From positions 186,001 through 250,000 of the forward strand of contig NZ_JAJAPW010000002.1 of the NCBI RefSeq assembly GCF_020523925.1: a stretch of 64,000 nucleotides of DNA. The letters are read 5' to 3'. Positions 17,617-26,820 of the stretch are shown here, piece after piece (within the stretch, counting starts at the first letter, position 1; each line of letters starts with the position of its first letter). Under the pieces are notes generated by a model, which saw only the letters and a list, made by a program, of their open reading frames with translations, did no database searches and was not told the DNA's origin. The stretch comes from Neotamlana laminarinivorans. Lineage in GTDB: Bacteria > Bacteroidota > Bacteroidia > Flavobacteriales > Flavobacteriaceae. A program made the position numbers and the translations under genes.

Positions 17617-17630
17617 TTCTTGATTAAATA

Positions 17631-18026
17631 TTACTTAACCAAAACACCTTTTAATTGCATAAGAGGCAAAGGCCTTAAAGCTTTGTTATTAATGGTGTTT
17701 TTTCTAAATAAATAGGTTTTATCGAACATTTGATTACCTTCAAAAAAGGTGATTTTAAACGAGTTGTTAAGTTCTAAAACCTTTTCTTGCATATATTCAA
17801 TTTTGGCGTAACTACGTGCTGGTAATTTGGCTATGGTATGGCGCATTGGTGGCGTCATTTTAGTTTCGTTATAACCTTGCGATACAATAAGAACGGTATC
17901 TAATTCTTTATCAGTATTATTTATAATATAAGCATTCCAATCTTGCGTTTTATACTCTAAATGCTCTTCTTGCACCACAGCAACATGAACATCTTTTACT
18001 TCGGGTATATTTATATCTTTCTTCAT
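17631..18026 (-). CDS. Conserved hypothetical protein
   Basis: 131 residues, soluble, with no signal peptide. The sequence looks like a small all-beta domain (WNAYIINNTDKELDTVLIVSQGY, then RSYAKIEYMQEKVLEL). I do not recognise a named family; similar short cytoplasmic proteins are common in Flavobacteriia. It is separated from the efflux operon on its right by a terminator at 18076-18106, so it is its own unit. Confidence 0.7.
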   Translation of the reverse strand: MKKDINIPEVKDVHVAVVQEEHLEYKTQDWNAYIINNTDKELDTVLIVSQGYNETKMTPPMRHTIAKLPARSYAKIEYMQEKVLELNNSFKITFFEGNQMFDKTYLFRKNTINNKALRPLPLMQLKGVLVK

Positions 18027-18075
18027 AGTACAAAAATAGATAAACTGTTTAAATACGCTTTTAATTATACCTCAT

Positions 18076-18106
18076 AAAAAAGGACTTAAAAAATTAAGTC
18101 CCTTTT
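18076..18106 (-). terminator. Terminator of the efflux operon
   Basis: GGACTTAA (18082-18089) and TTAAGTCC (18094-18101) form a hairpin that, read leftwards, is followed by a run of T; it lies about 70 nt past the stop of the outer-membrane factor gene. Confidence 0.75.
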
Positions 18107-18173
18107 CATCAATAATTAATCACAACATTAAAAACAAATTTACACTTGTCTTTATCTCATATTAAAAAATATA

Positions 18174-19592
18174 TTATTTCCATCCGCCTCCTAAGGCTTC
18201 ATATAAATTTACAACCGATGTTAATTGCTGTAATTTACTATCTATAATACTTAACTCTGCACTTAAAGCACTTTGGCGCGCCGTTAATAAATCTAAGTAA
18301 TTGGCATAACCGTTTTTAAGCAATTCTTCAGAGTTTGTTTCGGCAGCTCTTAAAGCTTCTACCTCAAGTTTAATAAACTCATACTTTTTAGTTTCTGCTT
18401 CGTATGTGTATAATGCGTTCGATACTTCGCTACCTGCAATTAAAAGCGTTTTTTTAAAGCTTAGTAATGCTTGTTCTTGATCGGCTTTGGCAACTTCTTT
18501 TAATGTTTTAAGATGTCTTTTATTAAAAATAGGTTGCGCAATACCACCAACTACTGTTGCGAATAAGGAATTAACGTTTAATAATTTATCGAGCTCTAAA
18601 CTTTCTAAACCAGCTGATGCTGTTAAGGTTAGGGATGGATATAAATTGCTAGTTGCCACATTAGTTAACTCAAAACTTTGAATTAAACCATATTCTGCAG
18701 CCATAACATCTGGCCTATTGCTAAGTAATTGTGCAGGAATACCAAGCTTAATTTCCGATTCTATATTTTGTGAATCTAAACGGCTTCTTTCAAATTTTTG
18801 AGGTGTTTTTCCTAATAAAATACTCAAGGTATTTTCTGTTTTAAAAATAGCGGCTTCTAAATCTACTTGTAAAGACCTTGCGTTGTTATATTGCGCTATA
18901 TTTTGATCGACAGCTACTTGTGTTACTTGTCCGGCGTCTTTTAAAGCCTTTATAGTTTCTACACCTATTCTTCTGGTTTCAATTGTTTGTTTGGTAACTT
19001 CTAACTGTGCATCGAGCGCTAATAAATTATAATACGTATTTGCTATATTTGAAATAAGCTCGGTTTTTACTAATTGATGCGCAGAAACTGTTTGTAGATA
19101 TGCTGCTTGGGTTGCTCTTCGGTTACTTCGTATTTTACCCCAAATATCGGCTTCCCAAGATAAACTTGCAGTAATATCGTATGTATCAATTCCTCCTGTA
19201 AATAAAGAACCAAATTGACTGTTTTCCGAGAGTTCTTGGTGTGTAACATTTGCTCCTAAATCTAAAGAAGGGAAATAACCAGCTTTTCCTTCTTTTGCAT
19301 AAGCTGTTGCCGATTGTATTTGCTGTAATGCAATTCGAATATCCATGTTATTTTGTAAACCTTCTTCAATATACTGTTGAAGGTATTTATCTGTAAACAT
19401 GGTTTTCCACGATACATTTGCCATAGACACACTGTCTTGTGGTAAATTTTCGGTTCTAAATAGTGCTTCGGTTTCTGGTGTAACATCAGGACGTTCGTAA
19501 TCTTTCGCTACAAAACAACTTTGTAAGGTTACAACAACAACCAACAATAAAGCGCCTTTACTTATGGTTTTATATTTTTTATTTGTTTTCAT
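18174..19592 (-). CDS. RND efflux system outer membrane lipoprotein (OprM/NodT family)
   Basis: 472 residues. A lipoprotein signal ends at Cys26 (TLQSC). The mature part holds two outer membrane efflux (OEP) repeats with the usual long helical segments, for example WKTMFTDKYLQQYIEEGLQNN near residue 65 and GIPAQLLSNRPDVMAAEYGL near the start of the second repeat. TolC-type trimers of this family form the outer-membrane channel of tripartite pumps. Its start lies 5 nt downstream of the permease stop, so it is the last gene of the pump operon. Confidence 0.95.
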   Translation of the reverse strand: MKTNKKYKTISKGALLLVVVVTLQSCFVAKDYERPDVTPETEALFRTENLPQDSVSMANVSWKTMFTDKYLQQYIEEGLQNNMDIRIALQQIQSATAYAKEGKAGYFPSLDLGANVTHQELSENSQFGSLFTGGIDTYDITASLSWEADIWGKIRSNRRATQAAYLQTVSAHQLVKTELISNIANTYYNLLALDAQLEVTKQTIETRRIGVETIKALKDAGQVTQVAVDQNIAQYNNARSLQVDLEAAIFKTENTLSILLGKTPQKFERSRLDSQNIESEIKLGIPAQLLSNRPDVMAAEYGLIQSFELTNVATSNLYPSLTLTASAGLESLELDKLLNVNSLFATVVGGIAQPIFNKRHLKTLKEVAKADQEQALLSFKKTLLIAGSEVSNALYTYEAETKKYEFIKLEVEALRAAETNSEELLKNGYANYLDLLTARQSALSAELSIIDSKLQQLTSVVNLYEALGGGWK

Positions 19593-19597
19593 TGTTT

Positions 19598-22500
19598 TTA
19601 AGATTCTATAGTTTGAACTACTGATTTACCCGAAATTTTTTCTTGTAACCACTGGAAGAATATAAATAGTATAGGAATTACAAAAACCCCTAAAATAGTA
19701 CCAATTAATAATCCGCCAACAGCTCCAGAACCAATAGATCTGTTTCCTTCCGATCCTACGCCTGTTGCTAAAACTAATGGCATTAAACCTAGAATAAATG
19801 CAAACGAGGTCATTAAAATAGGACGTAAACGCGATTTTGCTCCATCGATTGCCGCTTCTACAATAGATTCGCCTTGCCTCCTTTTCTGTAAAGCGATTTC
19901 AACAATAAGAATGGCATTTTTTGCCAATAACCCAATAAGCATTATTAAAGCAATTTGGAAATAAATGTTGTTTTCTAAACCTAAAAACTTAGTACTTATG
20001 TAGGCTCCAAATACACCAAATGGTAAGGATAAAATAACCGCAAAAGGCAACAAGTAACTTTCGTATTGCGCACTTAATAAAAAGTACACAAATAGAATAC
20101 TTAAAATAAAAATAAAGGTAGTTTGGCTACCTGCATTTACTTCTTCTCGGGTTAATCCGGAATAAGCTACGGTATAATTACTTGGTAGTTTTGCAACTTC
20201 TTCTTCTATAACTCTAATAGCATCACCAGTACTGTAACCATCATTTGTAGCTCCGGTAATATTTGTTGAGTTTAGTAAGTTAAAACGAGTTACAGATTGT
20301 GGCCCGTAAACACGCTTTAGTTTTACAAACTCTGTAATGGGCGTCATTTGCCCCGAATTCGTTCTTACATACATGCTATTAAGCGCACTTTCATCTGCTC
20401 TATCTTCTGGTAAAGCTTGAATGTATACTCTAAACTGTTTCCCAAATCGTGAAAAATCTGAAGCATAAATACCTCCAATATAACCTTGTAATGTGGCAAA
20501 AATACTGGTAACAGAAACGCCTTTTTCTTTTGCCAATGGTACATTAACTTCCATTTCGTATTGCGGATAGTTTGTACTGAATGATGATGTTGCATACTTA
20601 ATTTCGGGATGACTCATTAAAGCCATAGAAAAATCTTTGTTTGCTTTATCTAAATCGGTAAACTCTCCGCCAAACTTATCTAATAAATTTACTTCGAAAC
20701 CTGAAGCATTACCAAAACCTCGAATACTTGGTGGTGAAAAGAATATAATATTAGCCTCTGGCACTGTTGCAGCAATTCCAAAAAGCTTTCCTGTTAATGC
20801 TTGCACAGAAAGGGCTTCGTCTTCACGTTCGCTCCAATCATCAAGTTTTATAATACCAAAACCAAAGTTAGTACCAGTTCCAGAAATTAAACTTCTACCT
20901 TTAATAAAGTTTACGCCTGTTATGCCATCTAAACCTTCAATTTTAGAATATAATTTTCTAGCTACAGCATCGGTTCTGTCTAACGACGCGCCAGCAGGCA
21001 ATTCTATATTTGCAAAAATAATTCCGCGGTCTTCACTTGGTACAAAACCTGTTGGAGTGGTATTTGATGCCCAGTAAATACCAATACCAGCAATTATAAT
21101 TAACACAACAGAAACAAATTTTTTCTTGTATAAAAATTGAAGTGATTTTCCGTATTTGTTAACCGTAGCATTAAATCCGCGGTTAAATAATGTATAAAAA
21201 CGCTGTAGCGGATTTTTTCCTTTTAATGCTTCATCGTCTTTATGCTCTTTTAATAATAAGGCACATAATGCCGGACTTAAGGTTAATGCATTTACCGCTG
21301 AAATTAAAATGGATATAATTAAAGTTACACCAAACTGCTCATAAAAAACACCGGTTGGTCCTGTTACAAAAGTTACCGGAATAAATACGGCAGCCATAAC
21401 CAAAGTAATGGAAATAATAGCGCCTGATATTTCACTCATGGCTTTTAATGTGGCTTTTTTAGGATTGTGTTCCCCGTCGTCCATTTTAGCATGAACAGCC
21501 TCAACGACTACAATGGCATCATCTACTACAATACCAATGGCTAGTACTAATGCGAATAAGGTTAAAAGGTTAATGGAATACCCAAAAATATTTAAGAAAA
21601 AGAATGTACCAATAATAGAAACAGGTACGGCAATAGCCGGAATTAAAGTAGACCTAAAATCTTGTAAAAAGATGAATACTACTATAAAAACCAGAATAAA
21701 TGCTTCAATAAGGGTGTGAATTACTTTGTCTATTGATGCATTTAAGAATAAACTGGTATCGTAAGGAATAAAAATATCTAAACCTTCTGGTAAATCGGCT
21801 TTAACGGTTTCTAAAGTTGATTTTATACCTTCAATTATTTCTTGTGCGTTCGATCCTTTGGTTTGAAAAATTCCCATAAATACTGCGGGATTTCCTAAAC
21901 TCATAGCGTTCGATGCATACGATTGTGCATCAAGCTCGATGGTTGCAACATCTTTTAATCGTAAATACTCACCGTTTCCTAAGGCTTTTACAACAATATC
22001 GCTGTACTGACTTTCGTTTTTAAATCTTCCGCTATAGCGTAAAGCATACGAAAACGATTCCCCGTTATTTTCACCTAAAGATCCTGCCGCTGCTTCTAAA
22101 TTTTGTTCGGCTAAAACGGCTGAAATATCAGAAGGAATTAAATTATATGCTGCTAATTTTTGCGGATTTAACCAAATTCGCATGGCATAATCTTGTTGCG
22201 AAAAAACGCTTACATCGCCCACACCACTAATACGCTGCATAGCCGGAATAACGTTTATTTTTAAATAGTTTTGAATAAACGTGGCATCGTAATTTTCGCT
22301 TTCTGAATACATAGAAACAAACATTAATGCACTTGTTTCTTGTTTTTGGGTAGTAACACCAGTTTGAGTAACTTCTTGCGGTAATAACGGTGCCGCTCTA
22401 GCAACACGGTTTTGCACGTTTACAGCAGCAATATCTGCATCCATTTCTTGGTCGAAATACACCGTAATTTCTGCAGTTCCTGTATTTGAAGCTGTAGAGG

Positions 22501-22735
22501 TCATGTACGTCATGCCTTCTACACCGTTTATTTGTTCTTCAATAGGAATAATTACACTCTCTAAAACGGTTTCGGCATTAGCTCCTGTATAAGTTGCTGA
22601 TACTTTAATAGTTGGCGGTGCAATATCTGGATATTCCTCTATAGGTAAGGTTGTTATACTAATAACCCCTAGCATAACTATGATAATAGAGATTACTGTT
22701 GAAAGCACTGGTCTTTCAATAAATGTTTTTAACAT
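19598..22735 (-). CDS. RND efflux pump inner membrane permease (HAE1 family)
   Basis: 1,045 residues, the normal AcrB-type length, with 12 predicted membrane helices and two large periplasmic loops. The N-terminus MLKTFIERPVLSTVISI is typical. The proton-relay acidic pair lies in GIVVDDAIVVVEAV (about residue 405) and the matching lysine in GLLAKNAILIVEIA (about residue 940). It exports hydrophobic or amphiphilic compounds with proton antiport. The gene lies between the adaptor (22 nt gap) and the outer-membrane factor (5 nt gap). Confidence 0.97.
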   Translation of the reverse strand: MLKTFIERPVLSTVISIIIVMLGVISITTLPIEEYPDIAPPTIKVSATYTGANAETVLESVIIPIEEQINGVEGMTYMTSTASNTGTAEITVYFDQEMDADIAAVNVQNRVARAAPLLPQEVTQTGVTTQKQETSALMFVSMYSESENYDATFIQNYLKINVIPAMQRISGVGDVSVFSQQDYAMRIWLNPQKLAAYNLIPSDISAVLAEQNLEAAAGSLGENNGESFSYALRYSGRFKNESQYSDIVVKALGNGEYLRLKDVATIELDAQSYASNAMSLGNPAVFMGIFQTKGSNAQEIIEGIKSTLETVKADLPEGLDIFIPYDTSLFLNASIDKVIHTLIEAFILVFIVVFIFLQDFRSTLIPAIAVPVSIIGTFFFLNIFGYSINLLTLFALVLAIGIVVDDAIVVVEAVHAKMDDGEHNPKKATLKAMSEISGAIISITLVMAAVFIPVTFVTGPTGVFYEQFGVTLIISILISAVNALTLSPALCALLLKEHKDDEALKGKNPLQRFYTLFNRGFNATVNKYGKSLQFLYKKKFVSVVLIIIAGIGIYWASNTTPTGFVPSEDRGIIFANIELPAGASLDRTDAVARKLYSKIEGLDGITGVNFIKGRSLISGTGTNFGFGIIKLDDWSEREDEALSVQALTGKLFGIAATVPEANIIFFSPPSIRGFGNASGFEVNLLDKFGGEFTDLDKANKDFSMALMSHPEIKYATSSFSTNYPQYEMEVNVPLAKEKGVSVTSIFATLQGYIGGIYASDFSRFGKQFRVYIQALPEDRADESALNSMYVRTNSGQMTPITEFVKLKRVYGPQSVTRFNLLNSTNITGATNDGYSTGDAIRVIEEEVAKLPSNYTVAYSGLTREEVNAGSQTTFIFILSILFVYFLLSAQYESYLLPFAVILSLPFGVFGAYISTKFLGLENNIYFQIALIMLIGLLAKNAILIVEIALQKRRQGESIVEAAIDGAKSRLRPILMTSFAFILGLMPLVLATGVGSEGNRSIGSGAVGGLLIGTILGVFVIPILFIFFQWLQEKISGKSVVQTIES

Positions 22736-22757
22736 GACTATTATTTTTGAGGATTAA

Positions 22758-23885
22758 TTAGTTTTTAAAAAGTACTGCTATGGGCTTTATAGCTTCGTCG
22801 AAAGCCATTTCTTGAGGCGTAATTTCCTGGCCATTTCTAAGTTTACCAACTCCAGAAACTACAATTTTGTCATTGGCTTTTAAACCAGACTCCACAACAT
22901 AAAGATTATCTACCGATCCTTTTACTTTTAAAATTGATGTGCCCACTTTATTATCGGCTCCAAGTTTGTAAATCATTATATTACCTTGTTGCTCAAAAGT
23001 TGCAGATTGTGGTACTACAATGGCGTCTTTATATTCTATTGGAAATTTAATTTTTCCGCTGTTACCGTTGGTTAAAATTTCGTTAGGATTATTAAAAGCG
23101 GCTCTTATTTGAATGGTTCCTGTACTTTGGTTTATTTGTCCTGTACTGGTTTGAATGCGCCCTTTTTCGGAATATTCTGTGCCGTTTGCTAAAATTAAAG
23201 TTAAATCTGGCGACATTTTTATACGTTCCGCTTTAGTACGACCTTCCGATCGTTGTAAATGATCGATATATTGCGCTTCGTTAAAACTAAAAAAAGCATA
23301 AACCTGTTCTATTTCGCTAACTGTTGTTAATGGTGTAGCATCGTTAGGGCTAATTAGTGCACCTTCTCTAAAATTAATAGCGCCAACGTAACCATTAATT
23401 GGACTTTTTATGGTGGCGTAATTTATATTTTCTGAAACACTACTATAACTTGCCTTGGCTTGTGCTAAATTAGCTTTAGCGGTTTCTAATTGTACAGGGC
23501 TAATAATATTTTTTTCAACTAAAGGAATAAGTTTATCTACCTCTACTTGAGCTTGATTAACTCTTGCTCTTGCTGCACTTGCATCTTGACTTAACGACTG
23601 CGTTTCTAGCTTAAATAATGGTTGGCCTTTTCGTACTTTTTGGCCTTCATCTACAAAAACTTTTTCTAAATATCCGGTGGTTTTAGCGCGAACATCACTG
23701 TTTACAACCCCTTCAATAGTTGCGGGATATTCGTTATAACCCGTTACAGTTTTTTGCTCTACTTTCGCTACAGGAAAAGTAGCAGGCGGTGCTGGTGCCG
23801 CCTGCTTCTGTTCGCTATTCCCACAACTTAAAATCACTAAGAAAACACTTAGCGAGATTACTGCTACTAATCTATTTTGTTTCAT
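22758..23885 (-). CDS. RND efflux periplasmic adaptor (MFP) lipoprotein
   Basis: 375 residues. Lipoprotein signal with Cys21 (VILSCGN). The lipoyl/barrel-sandwich segment is visible as VRAKTTGYLEKVFVDEGQKV with the matching half IKSPINGYVGAINFREGALI, separated by a helical hairpin (about residues 100-150). This is the AcrA-type adaptor joining permease and outer-membrane channel. It begins 8 nt after the regulator gene, which supports co-transcription. Confidence 0.95.
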   Translation of the reverse strand: MKQNRLVAVISLSVFLVILSCGNSEQKQAAPAPPATFPVAKVEQKTVTGYNEYPATIEGVVNSDVRAKTTGYLEKVFVDEGQKVRKGQPLFKLETQSLSQDASAARARVNQAQVEVDKLIPLVEKNIISPVQLETAKANLAQAKASYSSVSENINYATIKSPINGYVGAINFREGALISPNDATPLTTVSEIEQVYAFFSFNEAQYIDHLQRSEGRTKAERIKMSPDLTLILANGTEYSEKGRIQTSTGQINQSTGTIQIRAAFNNPNEILTNGNSGKIKFPIEYKDAIVVPQSATFEQQGNIMIYKLGADNKVGTSILKVKGSVDNLYVVESGLKANDKIVVSGVGKLRNGQEITPQEMAFDEAIKPIAVLFKN

Positions 23886-23893
23886 AATAATGG

Positions 23894-24412
23894 TTATGAT
23901 ATTTTTTGGTTATCTAATATTTTATCTTTTAATTCTTTTACAGCTAGAGTTGCACTATCTATGAACTTGATGTAATCATTGTGAAAATTTAAATCAAACT
24001 TTTCTTCTTCTTTTTCAATTTTATTTTCGTTAATTAAATTTTTATAATCTTTTATTTCTAAATGTATTTTTCGTTCATCTCTCCAGTGATCCATCATTCT
24101 ATCAATATGATGAACAATCATATCTTTTTTAACAATAAAATATTTTTTTCTGTCGCCTGTTTTGGTGAAATATTCAATTTTATTTAAATCTTGTAAATGA
24201 TTTAAATGCGTTGAAATTGTGCTTTTGCTAGCACATAGAACCTCCACCATTTCATCGAAAGTAGTACCTCTTTTACCTGTTAATATTACATAAGCCAATA
24301 TTCTTGCCGCTACAGGTGCTAAATATTCTCTATTTTCTAAATGCACTCCTAGTTTTTCAACTAAAGCCATTTTTTCTTTACAAATGCCTTTCATTAAATA
24401 TCCTTTTTTCAT
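23894..24412 (-). CDS. GbsR/MarR-type repressor of the efflux operon
   Basis: 172 residues. A winged helix-turn-helix occupies about residues 30-105: LAPVAARILAYVILTGKRG, then TFDEMVEVLCASKSTISTHL as the HTH, and a wing with TKTGDRKKYFIV. The C-terminal helices fit a dimerisation region. The layout matches GbsR/MarR-like regulators that often lead RND operons in Flavobacteriia. It is the first gene of the operon and a strong inverted repeat lies 55 nt upstream of its start, so autoregulation and control of the pump are likely. The start MKKGYLMKGI is the first of two possible; the second Met is 6 codons later. Confidence 0.9.
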   Translation of the reverse strand: MKKGYLMKGICKEKMALVEKLGVHLENREYLAPVAARILAYVILTGKRGTTFDEMVEVLCASKSTISTHLNHLQDLNKIEYFTKTGDRKKYFIVKKDMIVHHIDRMMDHWRDERKIHLEIKDYKNLINENKIEKEEEKFDLNFHNDYIKFIDSATLAVKELKDKILDNQKIS

Positions 24413-24454
24413 TAATTACAATAACGCAAAATAAGTTGCGAAGTAATTTCTTTG

Positions 24455-24489
24455 CAAAAATATTAACTAGTTCGGAACAAACCGAACTA
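24455..24489 (-). promoter_or_regulatory. Promoter and inverted-repeat operator of the efflux operon
   Basis: TAGTTCGG (24468-24475), six bases, then CCGAACTA (24482-24489) form a perfect 8-bp inverted repeat. Immediately downstream in the leftward direction TATTTTTG (24455-24462) matches the -7 element TAnnTTTG. A wider imperfect dyad (TTAAC left, GTTAA right) encloses the core. A dimeric repressor bound here would cover the promoter; the obvious candidate is the adjacent regulator. Confidence 0.75.
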
Positions 24490-24528
24490 AACGAAGTTAA
24501 TTTGTTGTTAAAACTATTTTAAGAATTA

Positions 24529-25455
24529 TTAATTAAACGTTTTCCTGAATTCTACTGGAGACATTTCGGTTTTACTTTTAAATAATTTATTGAATGAAGA
24601 CGGATACTCAAACCCCAATTTATAGGCTATTTCACTAACTGACAGTTGAGTAGTTGTTAATTCTTGTTTTGCTTTTTCTATAAGTTTATTATGAATATGC
24701 TGTTGTGTAGACATGCCTGTTAGAGATTTTAACATGCTACTTAAGTAACTTGATGATAGATTTAATGCTGATGATATTTTTTCTACTGAAGGCAAACCAA
24801 CTTCAATTAAATTATCGTTTTTAAAATAATTGTCTAAAAAGGCTTCAACTTGACTTAAAAGCTGATGATTCGTTTTGTTTCTTGTTAAAAACTGCCTTTC
24901 ATAAAAACGTTCGGCATAATTTAAAAGAAGCTCTAATTGAGAAATGATTATTTTTTGGCTGAATTTATCAATGTTTGCTCGATATTCTTTTTCAATATTT
25001 TTAAAGATGTTTAGCATCATATGCTCTTCATCTTCCGAAAGAAACAACGATTCATTTATTTCATAATTAAAATAATCATAATCCTTAATACTTTTCGCTA
25101 ATGTAGAGTTCCAAATAAAATCTGGGTGTATTAAAAGCAAGTAGCCCGAAGGTTTTAGCGGGCCACTTAAATTTATATTCGGGTTTCGCTCCATGCTCAT
25201 AACTTGGTTGGGTGCTAAAAACGTCATTAATCCTTCATTAAAATCATATTCTTTTTGCCCGTAAAATAACTTATAAGGCACATTGCGCTTTAAACCAATG
25301 GTGTAATAGTTTTGAACTAATTTTAAGCCTTTTATATCTTCTGGAAATTGCACTTTACTAAAATCTATTAAACTGATTAGCGGATGTTTTGGTGATGGCA
25401 AGCTCGCAAAAACATGAAAATCGGATAATTTTGTTATGTGTTTTATCTTTTCCAT
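24529..25455 (-). CDS. AraC family transcriptional regulator
   Basis: 308 residues, no membrane helices. The C-terminal about 100 residues contain two HTH units: PSVEKISSALNLSSSYLSSM, and VSEIAYKLGFEYPSSFNKLF followed by EMSPVEFRKTF. The N-terminal 190 residues are a cupin-like ligand domain with no visible ligand motif. It lies 45 nt downstream of the DUF1097 gene and points the same way, next to an SDR gene, so it may regulate that small cluster. The ligand is unknown. Confidence 0.92.
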   Translation of the reverse strand: MEKIKHITKLSDFHVFASLPSPKHPLISLIDFSKVQFPEDIKGLKLVQNYYTIGLKRNVPYKLFYGQKEYDFNEGLMTFLAPNQVMSMERNPNINLSGPLKPSGYLLLIHPDFIWNSTLAKSIKDYDYFNYEINESLFLSEDEEHMMLNIFKNIEKEYRANIDKFSQKIIISQLELLLNYAERFYERQFLTRNKTNHQLLSQVEAFLDNYFKNDNLIEVGLPSVEKISSALNLSSSYLSSMLKSLTGMSTQQHIHNKLIEKAKQELTTTQLSVSEIAYKLGFEYPSSFNKLFKSKTEMSPVEFRKTFN

Positions 25456-25500
25456 TGTAATAACCCTAATTTGGTAGTTATAAAATTAAATATAAAATAG

Positions 25501-25974
25501 TTATGGTTTTACAGAAGTTTTAAAAATCAATTGAGTTAACGTATCATTTATAAAAGCAAATGCTAGACCTAACAAAATTGGTATAAAAAGACTTAAAATT
25601 GAAATGACTTGCACATGCGGATGAACGCCAAAAAATATAATTAAACCCATAAACCAAGCCGGAATATTATTTAAATACTTAATTTTTGATAAATAGGTAA
25701 GTACAGAAATAAATATAAATACAGCTATGGGAAAACCCATTTTACCCAAATAACCTCCTAACAAGCCACCAAAACTTAATATTAAAGTTCCCATAATTAT
25801 TCCCGCAGATATTGGAACCAACGTTAATAATGCCGATTTAAACGATTTGCCAAATAAATAATAACTTACCCAAGCTAGAAACAATACCCAACTTGGTAAG
25901 TTAAACGAAAAAGCTAAATATGTAGCTACGGCGCCACAAATACCCATTATAATTGCAGATAAAAACTGTTTCAT
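25501..25974 (-). CDS. DUF1097 family membrane protein
   Basis: 157 residues with about five membrane helices, from the ATG at 25974 (MKQFLSAIIMGICGAVATYL). The longer frame reaching 26031 overlaps the SDR gene and adds a polar, cysteine-containing stretch that is the SDR C-terminus read in another frame, so it was cut. Small Gly-rich helices such as GGLLGGYLGKMGFP and a HPHVQ loop fit the DUF1097 family. It starts 11 nt after the SDR stop and is probably in an operon with it. Function of the family is unknown. Confidence 0.8.
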   Translation of the reverse strand: MKQFLSAIIMGICGAVATYLAFSFNLPSWVLFLAWVSYYLFGKSFKSALLTLVPISAGIIMGTLILSFGGLLGGYLGKMGFPIAVFIFISVLTYLSKIKYLNNIPAWFMGLIIFFGVHPHVQVISILSLFIPILLGLAFAFINDTLTQLIFKTSVKP

Positions 25975-25985
25975 AATATGTAATT

Positions 25986-26726
25986 TTAAGCCATTCCGCC
26001 GTTTGCTCCAACACTTTGGGCAGACATCCATTTAAACTCGTTAGTTGCCAATTGTACTACTATATTTGCAACATCTGTAGGTGTTCCAAGGCGTTTAAAT
26101 GCATTACTATTAGCTAGTTGATTTATTATGGTTTCCGATTTTCCTTGTAAAAACAAATCGGTTCCTGTTGGCCCTGGTAAAACGCAATTTACATTAATAC
26201 CACGATGCCCAACTTCTTTTGCAAATACTTTGCTTAACTGTTCTACCGCTGCTTTGGTAGCTGAATATATGCCATACGTTGGAAAATTGGTTCGTGTAAC
26301 TGTAGAGGAAATATTAATGACACTTCCGTTATCGGCTAACTTGGTTGAAGCTTCTCGCAGTGTGTTAAACACACCCTTTAAATTAATTTGTATTTGTTTT
26401 TCGAAAATAGCATCAGAAGCTTCAGAAATTAAACTGTTAAGCATAACTCCAGCGTTATTTACCAAAATATCTATTTTGCCAAAATGTGCTATACTTTGGG
26501 CAAATAATTGGTTAACATCTCCGGTTTTACTTACATCTGCTTTAACACAAATAGCCTCGCCATTAGCCTTTAAAATTGTACTAACTACTTGTTCTGCCTC
26601 AGCTTTACTTCCGGAATAATTAACCACAACTTTTGCGCCTTTTTCCGCAAACGTTTTGGCAATTTGGGCACCTATTCCTTTGGAAGAGCCTGTTATTAAA
26701 GCCACTTTTCCTTTTAAATTACTCAT
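25986..26726 (-). CDS. SDR family oxidoreductase
   Basis: 246 residues. Classical short-chain dehydrogenase: the nucleotide site TGSSKGIG at residues 12-19, NNAGVM near residue 90, the catalytic serine in NISST near 140 and Tyr/Lys in YGIYSATKAA near 152. The C-terminus GANGGMA is typical. It should oxidise or reduce a small carbonyl or alcohol substrate with NAD(P); the substrate cannot be told from sequence. It heads a leftward cluster with the DUF1097 and AraC genes. Confidence 0.93.
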   Translation of the reverse strand: MSNLKGKVALITGSSKGIGAQIAKTFAEKGAKVVVNYSGSKAEAEQVVSTILKANGEAICVKADVSKTGDVNQLFAQSIAHFGKIDILVNNAGVMLNSLISEASDAIFEKQIQINLKGVFNTLREASTKLADNGSVINISSTVTRTNFPTYGIYSATKAAVEQLSKVFAKEVGHRGINVNCVLPGPTGTDLFLQGKSETIINQLANSNAFKRLGTPTDVANIVVQLATNEFKWMSAQSVGANGGMA

Positions 26727-26820
26727 AATACTTTGTTTTAATTTATGTTACAAAGATGAGTTATGTGGTTGCCTTAAACTTTTCCAAATCGGCTTATTAG
26801 TTAGCCTTTTTTATTTTAAA

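Noticed and set aside
20637-21077. Plus-strand frame opposite the RND permease
   Set aside because: A 146-residue shadow of a well-recognised gene; Ser/Pro-rich with no family motif.
25975-26031. Upstream extension of the DUF1097 protein
   Set aside because: It overlaps the SDR C-terminus in another frame; a membrane-protein start at 25974 fits better.
26128-26619. Plus-strand frame opposite the SDR gene
   Set aside because: A shadow of a recognised gene with intact catalytic motifs.
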